NCBI GenBank assembly: GCA_024206195.1
Contig: JAAGZO010000886.1
Span: 1-64,000, forward strand
Source: a bacterium
Lineage (GTDB): Archaea > Nanoarchaeota > Nanoarchaeia > Woesearchaeales > UBA10216
DNA: 64,000 nucleotides
Reading direction: 5' to 3'
Both the position numbers and the translations under genes were made by a program. The notes under the pieces are model-generated. The model worked only from the letters and a program-made list of their open reading frames with translations, was not told the origin of the DNA and made no database searches. Below, one piece after another: positions 16,414 through 25,786 of the stretch (position 1 is the stretch's first letter; the number at the start of each line of letters is the position of its first letter).

Positions 16414-18577
16414 AACTTAGGATGCTTGCTGCTATTAGGTTGAAGACAGCTATTACAAAGAATGCAATTAAACAATAAATCAGTGTGCTCCTGATCATGT
16501 TTTTTCCGAGGTTGTATTCCTCGCTTAGCTTGTCAGAGCCGTTTTCTATTCCATTGGTCATCACAGTTAAGATGTAGATTATCTGAACAACATAGATGCC
16601 TACTATGAGCTGGAAATAGTATGTCGGGACACCATCTCCAAACATGTCAGGAAGGCCTTGTGGCACGTCTGTAAGCCCACCTTCTCCCATTGTTGTCATA
16701 TGTTCTGTGAGCCTTCCAAGTATCATTATTATCATGGAGGTTATTCCGACAACAATACCTGAGATTGCCGGAGCCAAAACATTTATCTGCTGCTTCATGT
16801 CAGAGATGATATCTGACATAAGGTCTCTTAGTCTTTCATTAACGCGGTGTATTTCCTTTATGTAGTCTGCAACATTTATCAGCGCCTGTGATGCAATCTT
16901 GGGCCCTTTTTTTGAGCTTTCGATGAGAACCTTCATGGAGCTTTCAATTAGGCTTGATGGGAAGTATATCAGCGCTCCTGATTTTTTGTTGAATATCGCT
17001 TGCTGTACACTCATTCCAAGTCGCCTTATGTTTTGGCTTACAAGCCCGAAGAAATTTCCTGAGGATGTGTCTTTCATTACAACAGCAACCTTTCCAAATG
17101 CGAGTTCAGCAGGGATGCCATCACCTAACCGAGTACCAAGCTGGAAAAGAGCGGATGAGAATTCTGCTTCAAGCTTCTTTGCTTTCTCTCTTATTTTTAT
17201 TAGGTTTCCTGCTTTAAGTTTAAAATAGAGCCCTATTGAAACTCCTAAGCCCAAGGGAACAAGAATGCTTAGCAAAGATGATCCTAGGCCGTATGGCCCG
17301 ATTATCTCTTGTGATGTGCTAGCGCTAATGGGTTCTTTATATCCCCATAATTTAAACTTGAATACATTTTCAAGAGGCGGTTCTGTAATCAATTCATTTG
17401 GCGCGATAACTACTCCAGCTATCATAGGGGATAAACCTATCATAAGCATGACAATAAGGACAACTGCACTGATAAAGAGCGGATTTATGCTTAACTGTCC
17501 AAATGGTGTGTTAACCAGAATGCTTTTGTATTTCTTTAATGAAGGAAGTTCATTTGATATATCTGTATCACCATATCCTGTAGGTCTTTTTGACAGGACC
17601 ATTTTACCCAGATAGTAAATTCCTATCGGCAGGGTTATATTGTAAAGAAGCGCAATGCACATGACAAGCATGATTGGGTCAAGGCTGCTTGTCATGAAGC
17701 TTGTTAGGAGTGGCAGGATAACAAGGCCTAAGATAGGCAATATTATTCCAAGCATGTACAGCATTGTTATTGGTCCTTTAAGGTCATGTGCATAGTGAAG
17801 CATTTTTTCGTATGTTTCCTCAAGCATCACATCAAGGGACTTGTCAATCATACTAAGCCTGCGAGTTTCAGATGTTTCGTAGAGCGAGCCTTCAATCATG
17901 TGGAATGCTTCGATGAATTCAAGATTCCATTCCCTCCAGGTTTCAAGATAATTGTCTAATGATTCTTTAACTGTGCTGAACTTTCCTGTTTCAACATCCC
18001 AGAGAACTTTTTTGAAGTCAATAGAAAGAGGAGGTGCAAGGTGTTCTGCAGAAAACTTAATTGCAAGCTCAAGGTTTGATGTATGTCGCATGTATGTGAC
18101 AACATAGAATATGCATTGAACCATCTGGTTTGATGATTTCAGACGCCAGTTGTTTGCCATGAAATTAGGTAACTTCAGCAGTGCTTCAAGTACAACCACA
18201 CCAACGATTAATGAATAAATTAAGAAGAATAATGATTTGAAGATAAGGAAACCAATCAGGCCGCCGAACACAACTGTTAAGAGTGTTGCTATAATTGCAA
18301 AGCTCATTACACCTGAAGGCGAGATGTCAAGGTGACACATTTTAATATTTTTCTTGAGCTCTTCGGACTTTTTTGGGTCCGGCTTAATTTTCATGATGCT
18401 CTCGCTCTTGTTGCAAAACTTTTCATAGAGCGAGTGGTGCTTAGGCATATTTTCTTTTTTGAATTCTACATAATTCGTAGTTTCCTCTCTAATGGGAGCA
18501 TCAGCAGTAACAGTACCTGAAAACTCGTTTTCAAGTCTCCGCTTGTATTTTTTCAGAAGTTCTTCATCACGGGCCAT
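16406..18577 (-). CDS. FlaJ/TadC-like type II secretion (T2SSF) membrane platform protein
   Basis: The 723-residue integral membrane protein has two T2SS-F-type halves: four-helix cytoplasmic bundles around 150-240 and 490-600, with clusters of TM helices between and after them. This is the archaeal FlaJ/PilC arrangement. It anchors the secretion ATPase and forms the platform for assembling archaellum-like or type IV pilus fibres. It is longer than typical FlaJ (about 550). Its stop-to-start spacing to the ATPase gene upstream in the same transcript is one base. No pilin or archaellin gene is visible nearby, so the fibre type cannot be named. Confidence 0.88.
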   Translation of the reverse strand: MARDEELLKKYKRRLENEFSGTVTADAPIREETTNYVEFKKENMPKHHSLYEKFCNKSESIMKIKPDPKKSEELKKNIKMCHLDISPSGVMSFAIIATLLTVVFGGLIGFLIFKSLFFLIYSLIVGVVVLEALLKLPNFMANNWRLKSSNQMVQCIFYVVTYMRHTSNLELAIKFSAEHLAPPLSIDFKKVLWDVETGKFSTVKESLDNYLETWREWNLEFIEAFHMIEGSLYETSETRRLSMIDKSLDVMLEETYEKMLHYAHDLKGPITMLYMLGIILPILGLVILPLLTSFMTSSLDPIMLVMCIALLYNITLPIGIYYLGKMVLSKRPTGYGDTDISNELPSLKKYKSILVNTPFGQLSINPLFISAVVLIVMLMIGLSPMIAGVVIAPNELITEPPLENVFKFKLWGYKEPISASTSQEIIGPYGLGSSLLSILVPLGLGVSIGLYFKLKAGNLIKIREKAKKLEAEFSSALFQLGTRLGDGIPAELAFGKVAVVMKDTSSGNFFGLVSQNIRRLGMSVQQAIFNKKSGALIYFPSSLIESSMKVLIESSKKGPKIASQALINVADYIKEIHRVNERLRDLMSDIISDMKQQINVLAPAISGIVVGITSMIIMILGRLTEHMTTMGEGGLTDVPQGLPDMFGDGVPTYYFQLIVGIYVVQIIYILTVMTNGIENGSDKLSEEYNLGKNMIRSTLIYCLIAFFVIAVFNLIAASILSSM

Positions 18578-18578
18578 T

Positions 18579-20843
18579 TTATTTTATGTTCATCTTTTTT
18601 ATGGATCTTTTTACCCATTCATTCCAATCAAAGAATATTCTTTTACTGTCTAGTTCTCCTGTTTCTTCTCTTACGCTTTCAGATATGTTATGGAATGCAT
18701 CGTTTGAAGATATGACAAACGGCGCCTCTAGAAGAGATGGCATATTTGATTTTTCAGATAGGTTAACCAAGGTTTCCTTAATCTTTGTTCTTAGCATAAT
18801 GTTGTCCCACACAGCATCCCAGCTTCCTGCCCATTCTTTTATGTTTCCTGCGATGGCTTTCAGCACATCGCTTTCTCCATTAAGGAGATCAACTGTTGGC
18901 TCAAGTTGGTCTGAACGGGCATCATATTTCATTAAATCGCGGAATCCGTTTTCTGCAAGCGGATCGTCCTCCCAGTACTTTCCAACCTCAGTTATTTGTG
19001 TTGCTCGTCTCCACCTGTGAAGCCCATCAGGACTTCTTATTGGATTTGCAACAACAATTATGTCTGTTGCTTTGAAGGATGTCTTTGGAACATTAAGGTC
19101 GTTTACAACTCTGTCAAATACTCCATATGGGCTGTCGCCGTGGATTGTTCCTGCAACGATATTTGCCAGTGCACCGACACGCATTGCTTCATAGAGTGCT
19201 TTTGCCTCAGTGCTTCTAACCTCACCAACAATCAGGCAGGAATCTCCAAGCCTTAAAGTGGTTCTTATTCCTTCGTCAGCAGAAACCTCTGTTGTGCCGC
19301 GGGTCATAGCACTTGCAACCTTCATTGACTGAACATTGTAGCCCAGGCCTCTTAGAGCGCTAACAGGCAGTTCAAGTGTGTCTTCTATTGTAATCATGCG
19401 GTATTTTCTCATTATCTCTGTCATTACAGCTCCTAACAGAGAGCTCTTACCAGCGGATCTTGTTCCTGCAACAAGCATAGTACGCGAGCCGTCTATAAGA
19501 AAGCTAAGTAGGCCTGCTGATAAGGGAGAAATCATCTTGTTTTTGATGAACAGCGGGAGCGTCCATGGATCATCCCTGTGCCTTCTAAATGCATATGCAA
19601 GGCCTGATGGATTAAGCGGAGGAGAGATTACTGCAACTCTTGCTCTGCTTCCAGGGATAATCAGCTCTGTATCCAGTATCGGATTTGCTTCGTCAAGAGG
19701 TCTTCCTGAAAGCATCCTTAGCTTTGTTGCCCAGGAATCGCCTTCTGTAACAGTAGGAATAATATTTGTCATGCAATCCCCGAACTCTTGATGCACAATA
19801 AACATCGGTGTTCGGCCCATTGGAGAGTTGATTGTTATGTCCTGTACTCTTTCATCCTGCAGCAGAACCTCAATGAGACCAAATCCGACTGTGTAACGAA
19901 CAAGTATCCGTGTTAGCTCTGCAATCTCCTTAGACCGTAACTTGAATCCACGGTCACGGGTTAACTCTTCAAGAAGATCATTGCCAACATTGAAAAAGAC
20001 CTGTCTCATGCGTTCTGGATCAACAAATTCTGAGTTAGCTGGCTTGTGCTCTGCAATTATTCTTCTTGCAACATCCAGAAGCTCATATTTTTCCTCTGAA
20101 AGCTTGAATTCGGGTGGTGTAATGTGATAAAGGTACTGGATAGAATCCGGGATTTTAAAAACAACTACCTCTGTTTCTCCCACCTTATAGTTGGCAATCT
20201 CCTCACCATTTGTGGGATAAGCGGCCATAAGTTTTGTGAACATAAAGTCCGGCTTGATAATTGGCTGGAATATTTGCTTGTAGACGCTTCTGTCTCCAAT
20301 CTTATAGCCAGCTAAATGCGGACCTGCAAATATTATTAGCTTTGTTTTTTCAAGCAATGAAATAAGTTGTTCAAGAAGCGAGATATACCTTTTTTCATAT
20401 TCAAGTGTTTGAGCATCTGAAATCTTTTCAACAACCAGATGCTCTCTCCTTAGAATACGCTTGAGCTCGACAAAGGTTGCTATCGGGTCGCTTTTTAGCG
20501 TGTTGTAAACAAGATTTCTTATTTCTGTGTAGCGCTTTTGGCTTCCGAGAACATCATAGTCAAAGAGCTCGCTTTGCTTTATTATCTTTTTATGCAGCTG
20601 TGTTATCTCAGTAAGCATAGCTGTTTGAGAAAAATCATACTCATAATCTCTTTTTTGGTATAGAATAATCCTTGTTACACCAGGATTTTCAATAAGTTTA
20701 TCGCAAGTGCGAGCCATACACAGAGCATTTTCTTCAATAGAAGGGAAAAAGTTGCATTTTTCACAGTCTACGCGGAGTATGGTGTCTTCCCCCTCCCGTA
20801 TTATGTCATAGCTAAAACAAGCACCCCTTTTTTCTTCAACCAT
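18579..20843 (-). CDS. FlaI/VirB11-like type II/IV secretion ATPase with N-terminal Cys motif
   Basis: The 754-residue assembly ATPase of the archaeal GspE/FlaI class powers pilus or archaellum assembly. Walker A is GTRSAGKS (about 460-467), the Asp-box-like ITIEDTLELP and LIVGEVRSTEA (Walker B) follow, and the His-box is AGTIHGDSPYGV. The N-terminal extension of about 250 residues contains a C27-x2-C30-x11-C42-x4-C47 pattern that could bind zinc or an Fe-S cluster. It is first in the two-gene transcript with the FlaJ-like platform gene and divergent from two coiled-coil proteins. Confidence 0.92.
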   Translation of the reverse strand: MVEEKRGACFSYDIIREGEDTILRVDCEKCNFFPSIEENALCMARTCDKLIENPGVTRIILYQKRDYEYDFSQTAMLTEITQLHKKIIKQSELFDYDVLGSQKRYTEIRNLVYNTLKSDPIATFVELKRILRREHLVVEKISDAQTLEYEKRYISLLEQLISLLEKTKLIIFAGPHLAGYKIGDRSVYKQIFQPIIKPDFMFTKLMAAYPTNGEEIANYKVGETEVVVFKIPDSIQYLYHITPPEFKLSEEKYELLDVARRIIAEHKPANSEFVDPERMRQVFFNVGNDLLEELTRDRGFKLRSKEIAELTRILVRYTVGFGLIEVLLQDERVQDITINSPMGRTPMFIVHQEFGDCMTNIIPTVTEGDSWATKLRMLSGRPLDEANPILDTELIIPGSRARVAVISPPLNPSGLAYAFRRHRDDPWTLPLFIKNKMISPLSAGLLSFLIDGSRTMLVAGTRSAGKSSLLGAVMTEIMRKYRMITIEDTLELPVSALRGLGYNVQSMKVASAMTRGTTEVSADEGIRTTLRLGDSCLIVGEVRSTEAKALYEAMRVGALANIVAGTIHGDSPYGVFDRVVNDLNVPKTSFKATDIIVVANPIRSPDGLHRWRRATQITEVGKYWEDDPLAENGFRDLMKYDARSDQLEPTVDLLNGESDVLKAIAGNIKEWAGSWDAVWDNIMLRTKIKETLVNLSEKSNMPSLLEAPFVISSNDAFHNISESVREETGELDSKRIFFDWNEWVKRSIKKMNIK

Positions 20844-20944
20844 AATTACACCATTACTACTTCTCTATACTAACAAAAGTTTATTATTCTATACGTTTTA
20901 ATTACTAAATAAGTAATACCCATTTATATAGTTTCCTAATAAAA

Positions 20945-21382
20945 ATGAATGGACAAGAAAAGCAAGGAATGTTTAGAAAATCAGTTCAAGCAGAGCCATC
21001 TGCATCACCTGATCAATTGAATGAACTAAATAGGAGAACAAGACTTCTTGAAGAGAAGCATTCTAACCTTGAAAAGCGATTACAAGTATCAGAACAGGGA
21101 ATTATTCGAACCAGTAAAGAGCTAAAAAAAGATATTAAGGCAACAAATCTGGAGATACACGAACTTAAGAAAGAGATTGCTGATCTAAAGGACGAGCTAA
21201 AGAAGATAATAAGCGAACTTATAGGATGCGCGCGAAAGGATGAAGTAGATGTATTGCGAAAATACGTGAATCTTTGGGCCCCTGTGAACTTTGTAACACA
21301 GGATGAGGTTGAGCGCATGGTAAAAGAGTTAATCAGTTTACATAGTGAAAAAACAGAGCCAGCTAAAAAGCAAAAGGTTTAA
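20945..21382 (+). CDS. Coiled-coil protein next to the secretion system
   Basis: The 145-residue soluble protein has a coiled coil of heptads from about 24 to 95 (LNELNRRTRLLEEKH onward) and a C-terminal conserved-looking stretch YVNLWAPVNFVTQDEVER. The last part resembles short tails seen in archaeal coiled-coil proteins that accompany archaellum/pilus ATPases (FlaD/E-like), but I cannot assign it. A TATA box at about 20922-20931 drives it divergently from the FlaI-like gene. Confidence 0.7.
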   Translation: MNGQEKQGMFRKSVQAEPSASPDQLNELNRRTRLLEEKHSNLEKRLQVSEQGIIRTSKELKKDIKATNLEIHELKKEIADLKDELKKIISELIGCARKDEVDVLRKYVNLWAPVNFVTQDEVERMVKELISLHSEKTEPAKKQKV

Positions 21383-21420
21383 AAGTATACAGCTCTAATT
21401 TTAGATAAAAAGGGGTTAAA

Positions 21421-22095
21421 ATGCCATTATTCAATATTAACAAACCAGCAGAAGAACCGGCAGCAGCGCCAATTTCCGAAGGAACTCCAGTAGATGTTGT
21501 TTTGAAGTTAAGGCAACAAGGACTTTCTAATACTCAAATTGTTGAGGCAATGCAACGTGATGGTTATAAGACTCATCAGATCTTTGATGCAATGAACCAA
21601 GCAGATTTGACTCCTGCAGGGCCAGTGGGGCAACCACAACCACCACAGCAACCACAACAGATGCCACCTGTGCCTCCACTAGCACCAGTACCGCAACCAC
21701 AGATGCCACAGCAGCAACAGCAAGAACAACCACAATATTTTGAGCAGCAGCAACAAATGCCATCTAGCTACGATGCAGGAATGGAAGAGGTTGCAGAGGC
21801 TATCATAGAAGAAAAGTGGAAGGACATTTCTAAGGATATCTCAAAAGTAGTTGACTGGAAGAATGATACAGAAGCAAGGATAGTTGCTATGGAACAGAAA
21901 TTCAGCGATCTAAAGGACCAATTTGACAAGGTTCATGCAGCAATCCTTGGAAAGATAACTGAATACGATGAAAGCATAAAAGAAGTAGGTTCTGAAGTAA
22001 AGGCAATGGAAAAGGTTTTCCAGGACGTGCTTCCAAGATTTACAGAGAACATAAATGAGCTTTCAAGGATAACAAAAACAGTAAAAAAGAAATAG
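21421..22095 (+). CDS. Pro/Gln-rich coiled-coil protein with UBA-like N-terminus
   Basis: The 224-residue protein has three parts. Residues about 24-60 look like a small three-helix UBA/CUE-like unit (LRQQGLSNTQIVEAMQRDGY). Residues about 65-115 are low-complexity Pro/Gln. The C-terminal half is an extended coiled coil (VDWKNDTEARIVAMEQKF to the end). AAGGGGT precedes the ATG as a ribosome site. It follows the other coiled-coil gene by 38 bases, probably in one transcript, suggesting a structural or scaffold role for the secretion system. Function unknown. Confidence 0.7.
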   Translation: MPLFNINKPAEEPAAAPISEGTPVDVVLKLRQQGLSNTQIVEAMQRDGYKTHQIFDAMNQADLTPAGPVGQPQPPQQPQQMPPVPPLAPVPQPQMPQQQQQEQPQYFEQQQQMPSSYDAGMEEVAEAIIEEKWKDISKDISKVVDWKNDTEARIVAMEQKFSDLKDQFDKVHAAILGKITEYDESIKEVGSEVKAMEKVFQDVLPRFTENINELSRITKTVKKK

Positions 22096-22099
22096 TCTT

Positions 22100-22648
22100 C
22101 TAAGGTTTTACCGGGCCTGTTAGAAATGTTATTGTAACTACACCTACAAGCAGCAGTAAGACCATTCCGACAACTTTCGGGTTCGTAAGCGTCATTATTA
22201 CTGATTCCTGATGTTCTGTTTGTTCAATTGGATTACCATCTTCATCAACTGCTCTTTCGTCAAGAAGATCTTGACCATAGATGCTGCTGAGACCCATGAC
22301 AAAAATAAGCAATAATGGAATAAATACCCAAAAGACAGCGCCTTTGTCACCACCAATTGCACTAAGAATTGTTGCCCCTGGCACACCCATAAAGTTTCCT
22401 ATCATAAAAAGTAGGAAAACAATAAAGACGATCATAAGAACCCAAGGAGACATGTATAAAATTAGCTTAGTTGTTGTCCCTGAGAATGCAACAATAATAG
22501 CTACGCTTAGTGCAGCTATTGCGTGGAGTGCACGGTTCTTTAACAGCTGTGTGACCTCTAAGAATGCAAAAATAAGCACCCATACAAGTATCCAAACAAA
22601 TATCTGGGAAAAACCTTCCAGTATTGAGAGGTCAAGTACAGATGCCAT
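22100..22648 (-). CDS. Membrane protein, paralogous family B, third gene
   Basis: The 182-residue protein has about five hydrophobic segments. The N-terminal FSQIFVWILVWVLIFAFLEVTQLLKN resembles the LLPFFLIFTVIFAILQKTK signature of the two genes upstream in the same transcript, so the three appear to derive from one ancestor. This is the most diverged copy. The predicted extracytoplasmic loop is acidic (LLDERAVDEDGNPIEQTEHQ). It follows the second copy by one base. Unknown function. Confidence 0.75.
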   Translation of the reverse strand: MASVLDLSILEGFSQIFVWILVWVLIFAFLEVTQLLKNRALHAIAALSVAIIVAFSGTTTKLILYMSPWVLMIVFIVFLLFMIGNFMGVPGATILSAIGGDKGAVFWVFIPLLLIFVMGLSSIYGQDLLDERAVDEDGNPIEQTEHQESVIMTLTNPKVVGMVLLLLVGVVTITFLTGPVKP

Positions 22649-22649
22649 T

Positions 22650-23240
22650 TTATTTTGGTCCTACATTCTTTAGCATGCCTCTGAAAAAGTCACCCATGCC
22701 GCCTCCGACATTAACGCCGCCAGAGTCATCTTTTGTTATGAACCAGATTATTATTCCAAACACTAATATTATTATCAGCAACGATTGCGTTTCCTCATTC
22801 ATAAGGAAGTTTGGAACAGCACCATCCCACCACTCCATTGCTCCGCCAAATATGTAAATAATGATAACGAAGCTTGCAACAGCAATAATTCCTGAAAGGG
22901 ACGTTCCTACAATGTTCAGGTCCTTTCCAAATACTCCTATAAGCAACAGAAGCATAAGAAGTGCAACTACAACAATGGATATGTTTGGTATTGCTGAGTT
23001 GATTACCTCAACAGGATCAGGACTTGATGGATAAGTGTCTGCAACGTGTGGTATAACCACCATTAATGCTATAATCAAAGCAATGATTACATTAAAGTTC
23101 TTCCTTCCTTCTCCAATAATCTTTGTCTTTTGCAGTATAGCAAAGATTACTGTGAATATCAAAAAGAATGGGAGTAGTGAGTCCAATATCCCCATACTTT
23201 CAAGGGAAGAAAAAACCTCATTGAAATTTGTAAATGCCAT
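22650..23240 (-). CDS. Membrane protein, paralogous family B, second gene
   Basis: The 196-residue polytopic protein has a short amphipathic N-terminus (NFNEVFSSLESMGILDSLLP), the family motif FLIFTVIFAILQKTKI, further helices at about 45-65, 90-110, 120-140 and 155-175, and a Gly-rich cytoplasmic tail. It is clearly homologous to the first gene, with matching lengths and the same initial helix pair. Its proximity to the secretion pair suggests a cell-envelope role, but no function is known. Confidence 0.78.
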   Translation of the reverse strand: MAFTNFNEVFSSLESMGILDSLLPFFLIFTVIFAILQKTKIIGEGRKNFNVIIALIIALMVVIPHVADTYPSSPDPVEVINSAIPNISIVVVALLMLLLLIGVFGKDLNIVGTSLSGIIAVASFVIIIYIFGGAMEWWDGAVPNFLMNEETQSLLIIILVFGIIIWFITKDDSGGVNVGGGMGDFFRGMLKNVGPK

Positions 23241-23246
23241 ATTAAC

Positions 23247-23822
23247 TTAACCTCCATCCTCTTTTTTATTTTTCTTAGGTTCTCTTACTATATAAAACAT
23301 AAATCCTACAACAACCAATATGAGAATGACTGATGCAACAGCACCATTACTCCAGAACTGGCCAATCCAATCAAGAATCCATTCAAGCCAGGTTTGGCCG
23401 CCTGTTTCAATTGCATTAAGGAAAATGAATAATAATCCAACAAACATTATTCCTACAAAAAGATTCTTAGTATTCCCAGATAGGAAAAAGCCCTCTTTCT
23501 TTTCCTGATGGAATGATCCAACAAGCAAAAGGAAGAATACTGAGGCCAATAAAAGAACAATCATGTTTGCTGATACCTTTGTTATGAACTGGACAAGCTG
23601 TGATGATGCAATAACAAAGAAGGCTATCACAAATGCAGCCATTGAATTAAGGCTTTTCTTTGTGTATTCTTCTTCTCCTATTTTTTCCATACCAAATATC
23701 TTTGTTTTTTCAAGAATAGCAAATACAATTGTGAATACTAACAGAAAGGGCAGTACAACATCAAAAATCCCTATATCACCGAAAAAATCAAGTGCTGCTC
23801 TGAATGTAGATACCTCTGCCAT
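23247..23822 (-). CDS. Membrane protein, paralogous family B, first gene
   Basis: The 191-residue polytopic protein starts with FRAALDFFGDIGIFDVVLPF and the family motif LLVFTIVFAILEKTKI. A charged loop (MEKIGEEEYTKK) and four to five further helices follow, ending in a basic tail (EPKKNKKEDGG). The ATG at 23822 is preferred over 23828 because a TATA box (about 23846-23854) lies 27 nt away. It leads a three-gene transcript of related proteins. Unknown function. Confidence 0.78.
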   Translation of the reverse strand: MAEVSTFRAALDFFGDIGIFDVVLPFLLVFTIVFAILEKTKIFGMEKIGEEEYTKKSLNSMAAFVIAFFVIASSQLVQFITKVSANMIVLLLASVFFLLLVGSFHQEKKEGFFLSGNTKNLFVGIMFVGLLFIFLNAIETGGQTWLEWILDWIGQFWSNGAVASVILILVVVGFMFYIVREPKKNKKEDGG

Positions 23823-23867
23823 GATCATGATTTACGGCAATCACCATATATAAATGTTTCGATTTGA

Positions 23868-25052
23868 TTAGAAGAAGAGAATGTCTGTCTCTAAAGAGTC
23901 AAAAGTAGGGTATTCAGTAACTATTGCTGGGATTAAAAAAAGTTTCTTAATCTTCTCTTTGTGTTTTCTTACTATAGAACTTGATGTGAGCAATCTCGCT
24001 TTATTCTTGTCAAGATCGGTGCTTATTCCAATCTTTTTGAGCTTATTCTTCATTTTCCTGAGCTTTGCAATAGGCAGCTTCTTGCCTAGTTTCTTTCTAT
24101 AGCCAAATGATGGGGTGAGCTCTGGAAGATATATAGCACCTCTTATCAACATCCCTTCTGATGTTACCTTATCATAGGGCTTTGCTATGTTCTTTGCCCT
24201 TCTCTTGATCCTTTTTGCAAGCTGAACACGATCTTTCAGCGTTGCAGTGCAATAGTGGACATTGAGGCCCTTACAATACTTTAGAAGCTCTTTTGCCAGG
24301 ATTTCACTTCCTTTAACACCATAAGAGATATCATCCTTTGGTCTAAAGCCCTTTTCAACCAAATGACTTGCATTACTATCTGAGATCTCAAGCTCATTAA
24401 GGTTGAGGAAATCGACTTTTTCTTTGATGAACCTTATAAGACTTAGTGTCTGCTTCTTTTTTCCAGGAACAACAGGTATTTCAACACCTATACTCCATTT
24501 GAAATTCTCAAAAGAAAGCCGGTCGGCTTTCTTTGAGTCCAAAAATTTTTCACCTTGAACCACCGGTTTCAAACCAGTGGAAAATTTTTTGGACTTTAAC
24601 AGCTCTATTCTGTTCCACAGCTTTTTGTTGTCAAGGTCTGGATGCACTCTTATTTCATCCAAGCCTGCAGTGTGAAGTTTTTTCAGATTCTTTTCATTAA
24701 TAAGATTCAAAGGAGTATACAGATGGATGTGAAAACTTTTCCCAAAAGTTTTCTTTAACAGTTTGATTAGTTTTGTTGTTCGATCAATCTTCACTAAAGG
24801 ATCGCCGCCAGTAAATCCAGCGCCTTTTGCACTGCAGAGCCTAGCTTCTTCTATAATATTCTTGAAGTTCTTAACAGGCCACTCATTTGCATAGATAACA
24901 TCCTTATTTTTCTTTTGATCAGATATTGGACAGAAATAGCAGCGGCAGCTGCATAGCCCTGTGACAAAGAGCACCATTTTTTTCCCTTGCACACAAAGCT
25001 GGCATCCTTTTGCCAGTTTTCCTATTTTGTATGAATAGAATTTAGTCTTCAT
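23868..25052 (-). CDS. Radical SAM protein, COG2108 type
   Basis: The 394-residue enzyme has the radical SAM cluster motif C34-x3-C38-x2-C41 (GLCSCRCYFCP) and a GGDPL stretch for SAM contact. This is the archaeal family related to pyruvate formate-lyase activating enzymes (COG2108), whose reaction is not known. The Cys pair just before it (CQLC, about 17-20) may bind a second metal site. Its start overlaps the TatD stop by four bases, so the two are translationally coupled. Confidence 0.87.
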   Translation of the reverse strand: MKTKFYSYKIGKLAKGCQLCVQGKKMVLFVTGLCSCRCYFCPISDQKKNKDVIYANEWPVKNFKNIIEEARLCSAKGAGFTGGDPLVKIDRTTKLIKLLKKTFGKSFHIHLYTPLNLINEKNLKKLHTAGLDEIRVHPDLDNKKLWNRIELLKSKKFSTGLKPVVQGEKFLDSKKADRLSFENFKWSIGVEIPVVPGKKKQTLSLIRFIKEKVDFLNLNELEISDSNASHLVEKGFRPKDDISYGVKGSEILAKELLKYCKGLNVHYCTATLKDRVQLAKRIKRRAKNIAKPYDKVTSEGMLIRGAIYLPELTPSFGYRKKLGKKLPIAKLRKMKNKLKKIGISTDLDKNKARLLTSSSIVRKHKEKIKKLFLIPAIVTEYPTFDSLETDILFF

Positions 25053-25786
25053 GAAAAAAGCCTCTGGTAGTTGTTGTAGATAATCTTAACAAGCTCCTCT
25101 GCTTCTATTTCTTTAATCTCTGCAATCTTTTTCACTGCTTCAACAACAAACATTGGTTCGTTTCTTTTTTCAGGAAATGGACTAAGAAAAGGAGCATCTG
25201 TTTCTGATAGAAGCTGGTTTGTTGGAACCAATGAAGCTAACTTCTTCATGCTGCTGCTCTTAACAATGTTCGTTGGCACTGAAAAAAACCATTTGTTTGC
25301 TATGCCTCTCTTTACAAGTTCTGTGCTTCCGTCAAAGCAATGCAAAATTACTTTTTCTGTTTCAGCGTGTTCCAGGATATCGAAAACATCCTCTTCTGCT
25401 TTTCTTGAATGAACTATGACTGGCTTTTTTAGTTCCTTTGCGATTTTCAATGCTTTTTTGAATATTTCTTTTTGCTTTTCTGTGTTTTTGTCTCTATAAT
25501 AATCAAGGCCAATCTCACCAACAGCAACAATCTTGTCCTTGTTTTCTTTTATGAAGTCAAAGCCATCATCAATAACCTCATTGCTTAGTTTTGCGCATTC
25601 TGTAGGATGCATTCCTAATGCTTTTTTGATGATTGGGCTGTTGAGTTCCATCACTGATTTGTTTGAATCAGGGCAGACGCCATTATTGATGATTACTTCA
25701 ACACCAGCTTTTTCTGCTCTCTCAACAACAGACTTCGGACTATCGCAAAGATATAAGTGTGCGTGTGCGTCAACTAATAGTTTCAT
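25049..25786 (-). CDS. tatD: TatD-family metal-dependent hydrolase
   Basis: The 245-residue amidohydrolase-fold nuclease has metal ligands HAH (H8, H10) in VDAHAHL, the Glu in AVGEIGLDYY, His in PVIVHSRKAEED and ILHCFDGS, and Asp in SETDAPFLSP. TatD proteins are Mg-dependent 3'-5' exonucleases or deoxyribonucleases involved in DNA/RNA repair and turnover. It is part of an operon (EamA-TatD-COG2108) with four-base overlaps at both ends. Confidence 0.93.
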   Translation of the reverse strand: MKLLVDAHAHLYLCDSPKSVVERAEKAGVEVIINNGVCPDSNKSVMELNSPIIKKALGMHPTECAKLSNEVIDDGFDFIKENKDKIVAVGEIGLDYYRDKNTEKQKEIFKKALKIAKELKKPVIVHSRKAEEDVFDILEHAETEKVILHCFDGSTELVKRGIANKWFFSVPTNIVKSSSMKKLASLVPTNQLLSETDAPFLSPFPEKRNEPMFVVEAVKKIAEIKEIEAEELVKIIYNNYQRLFS

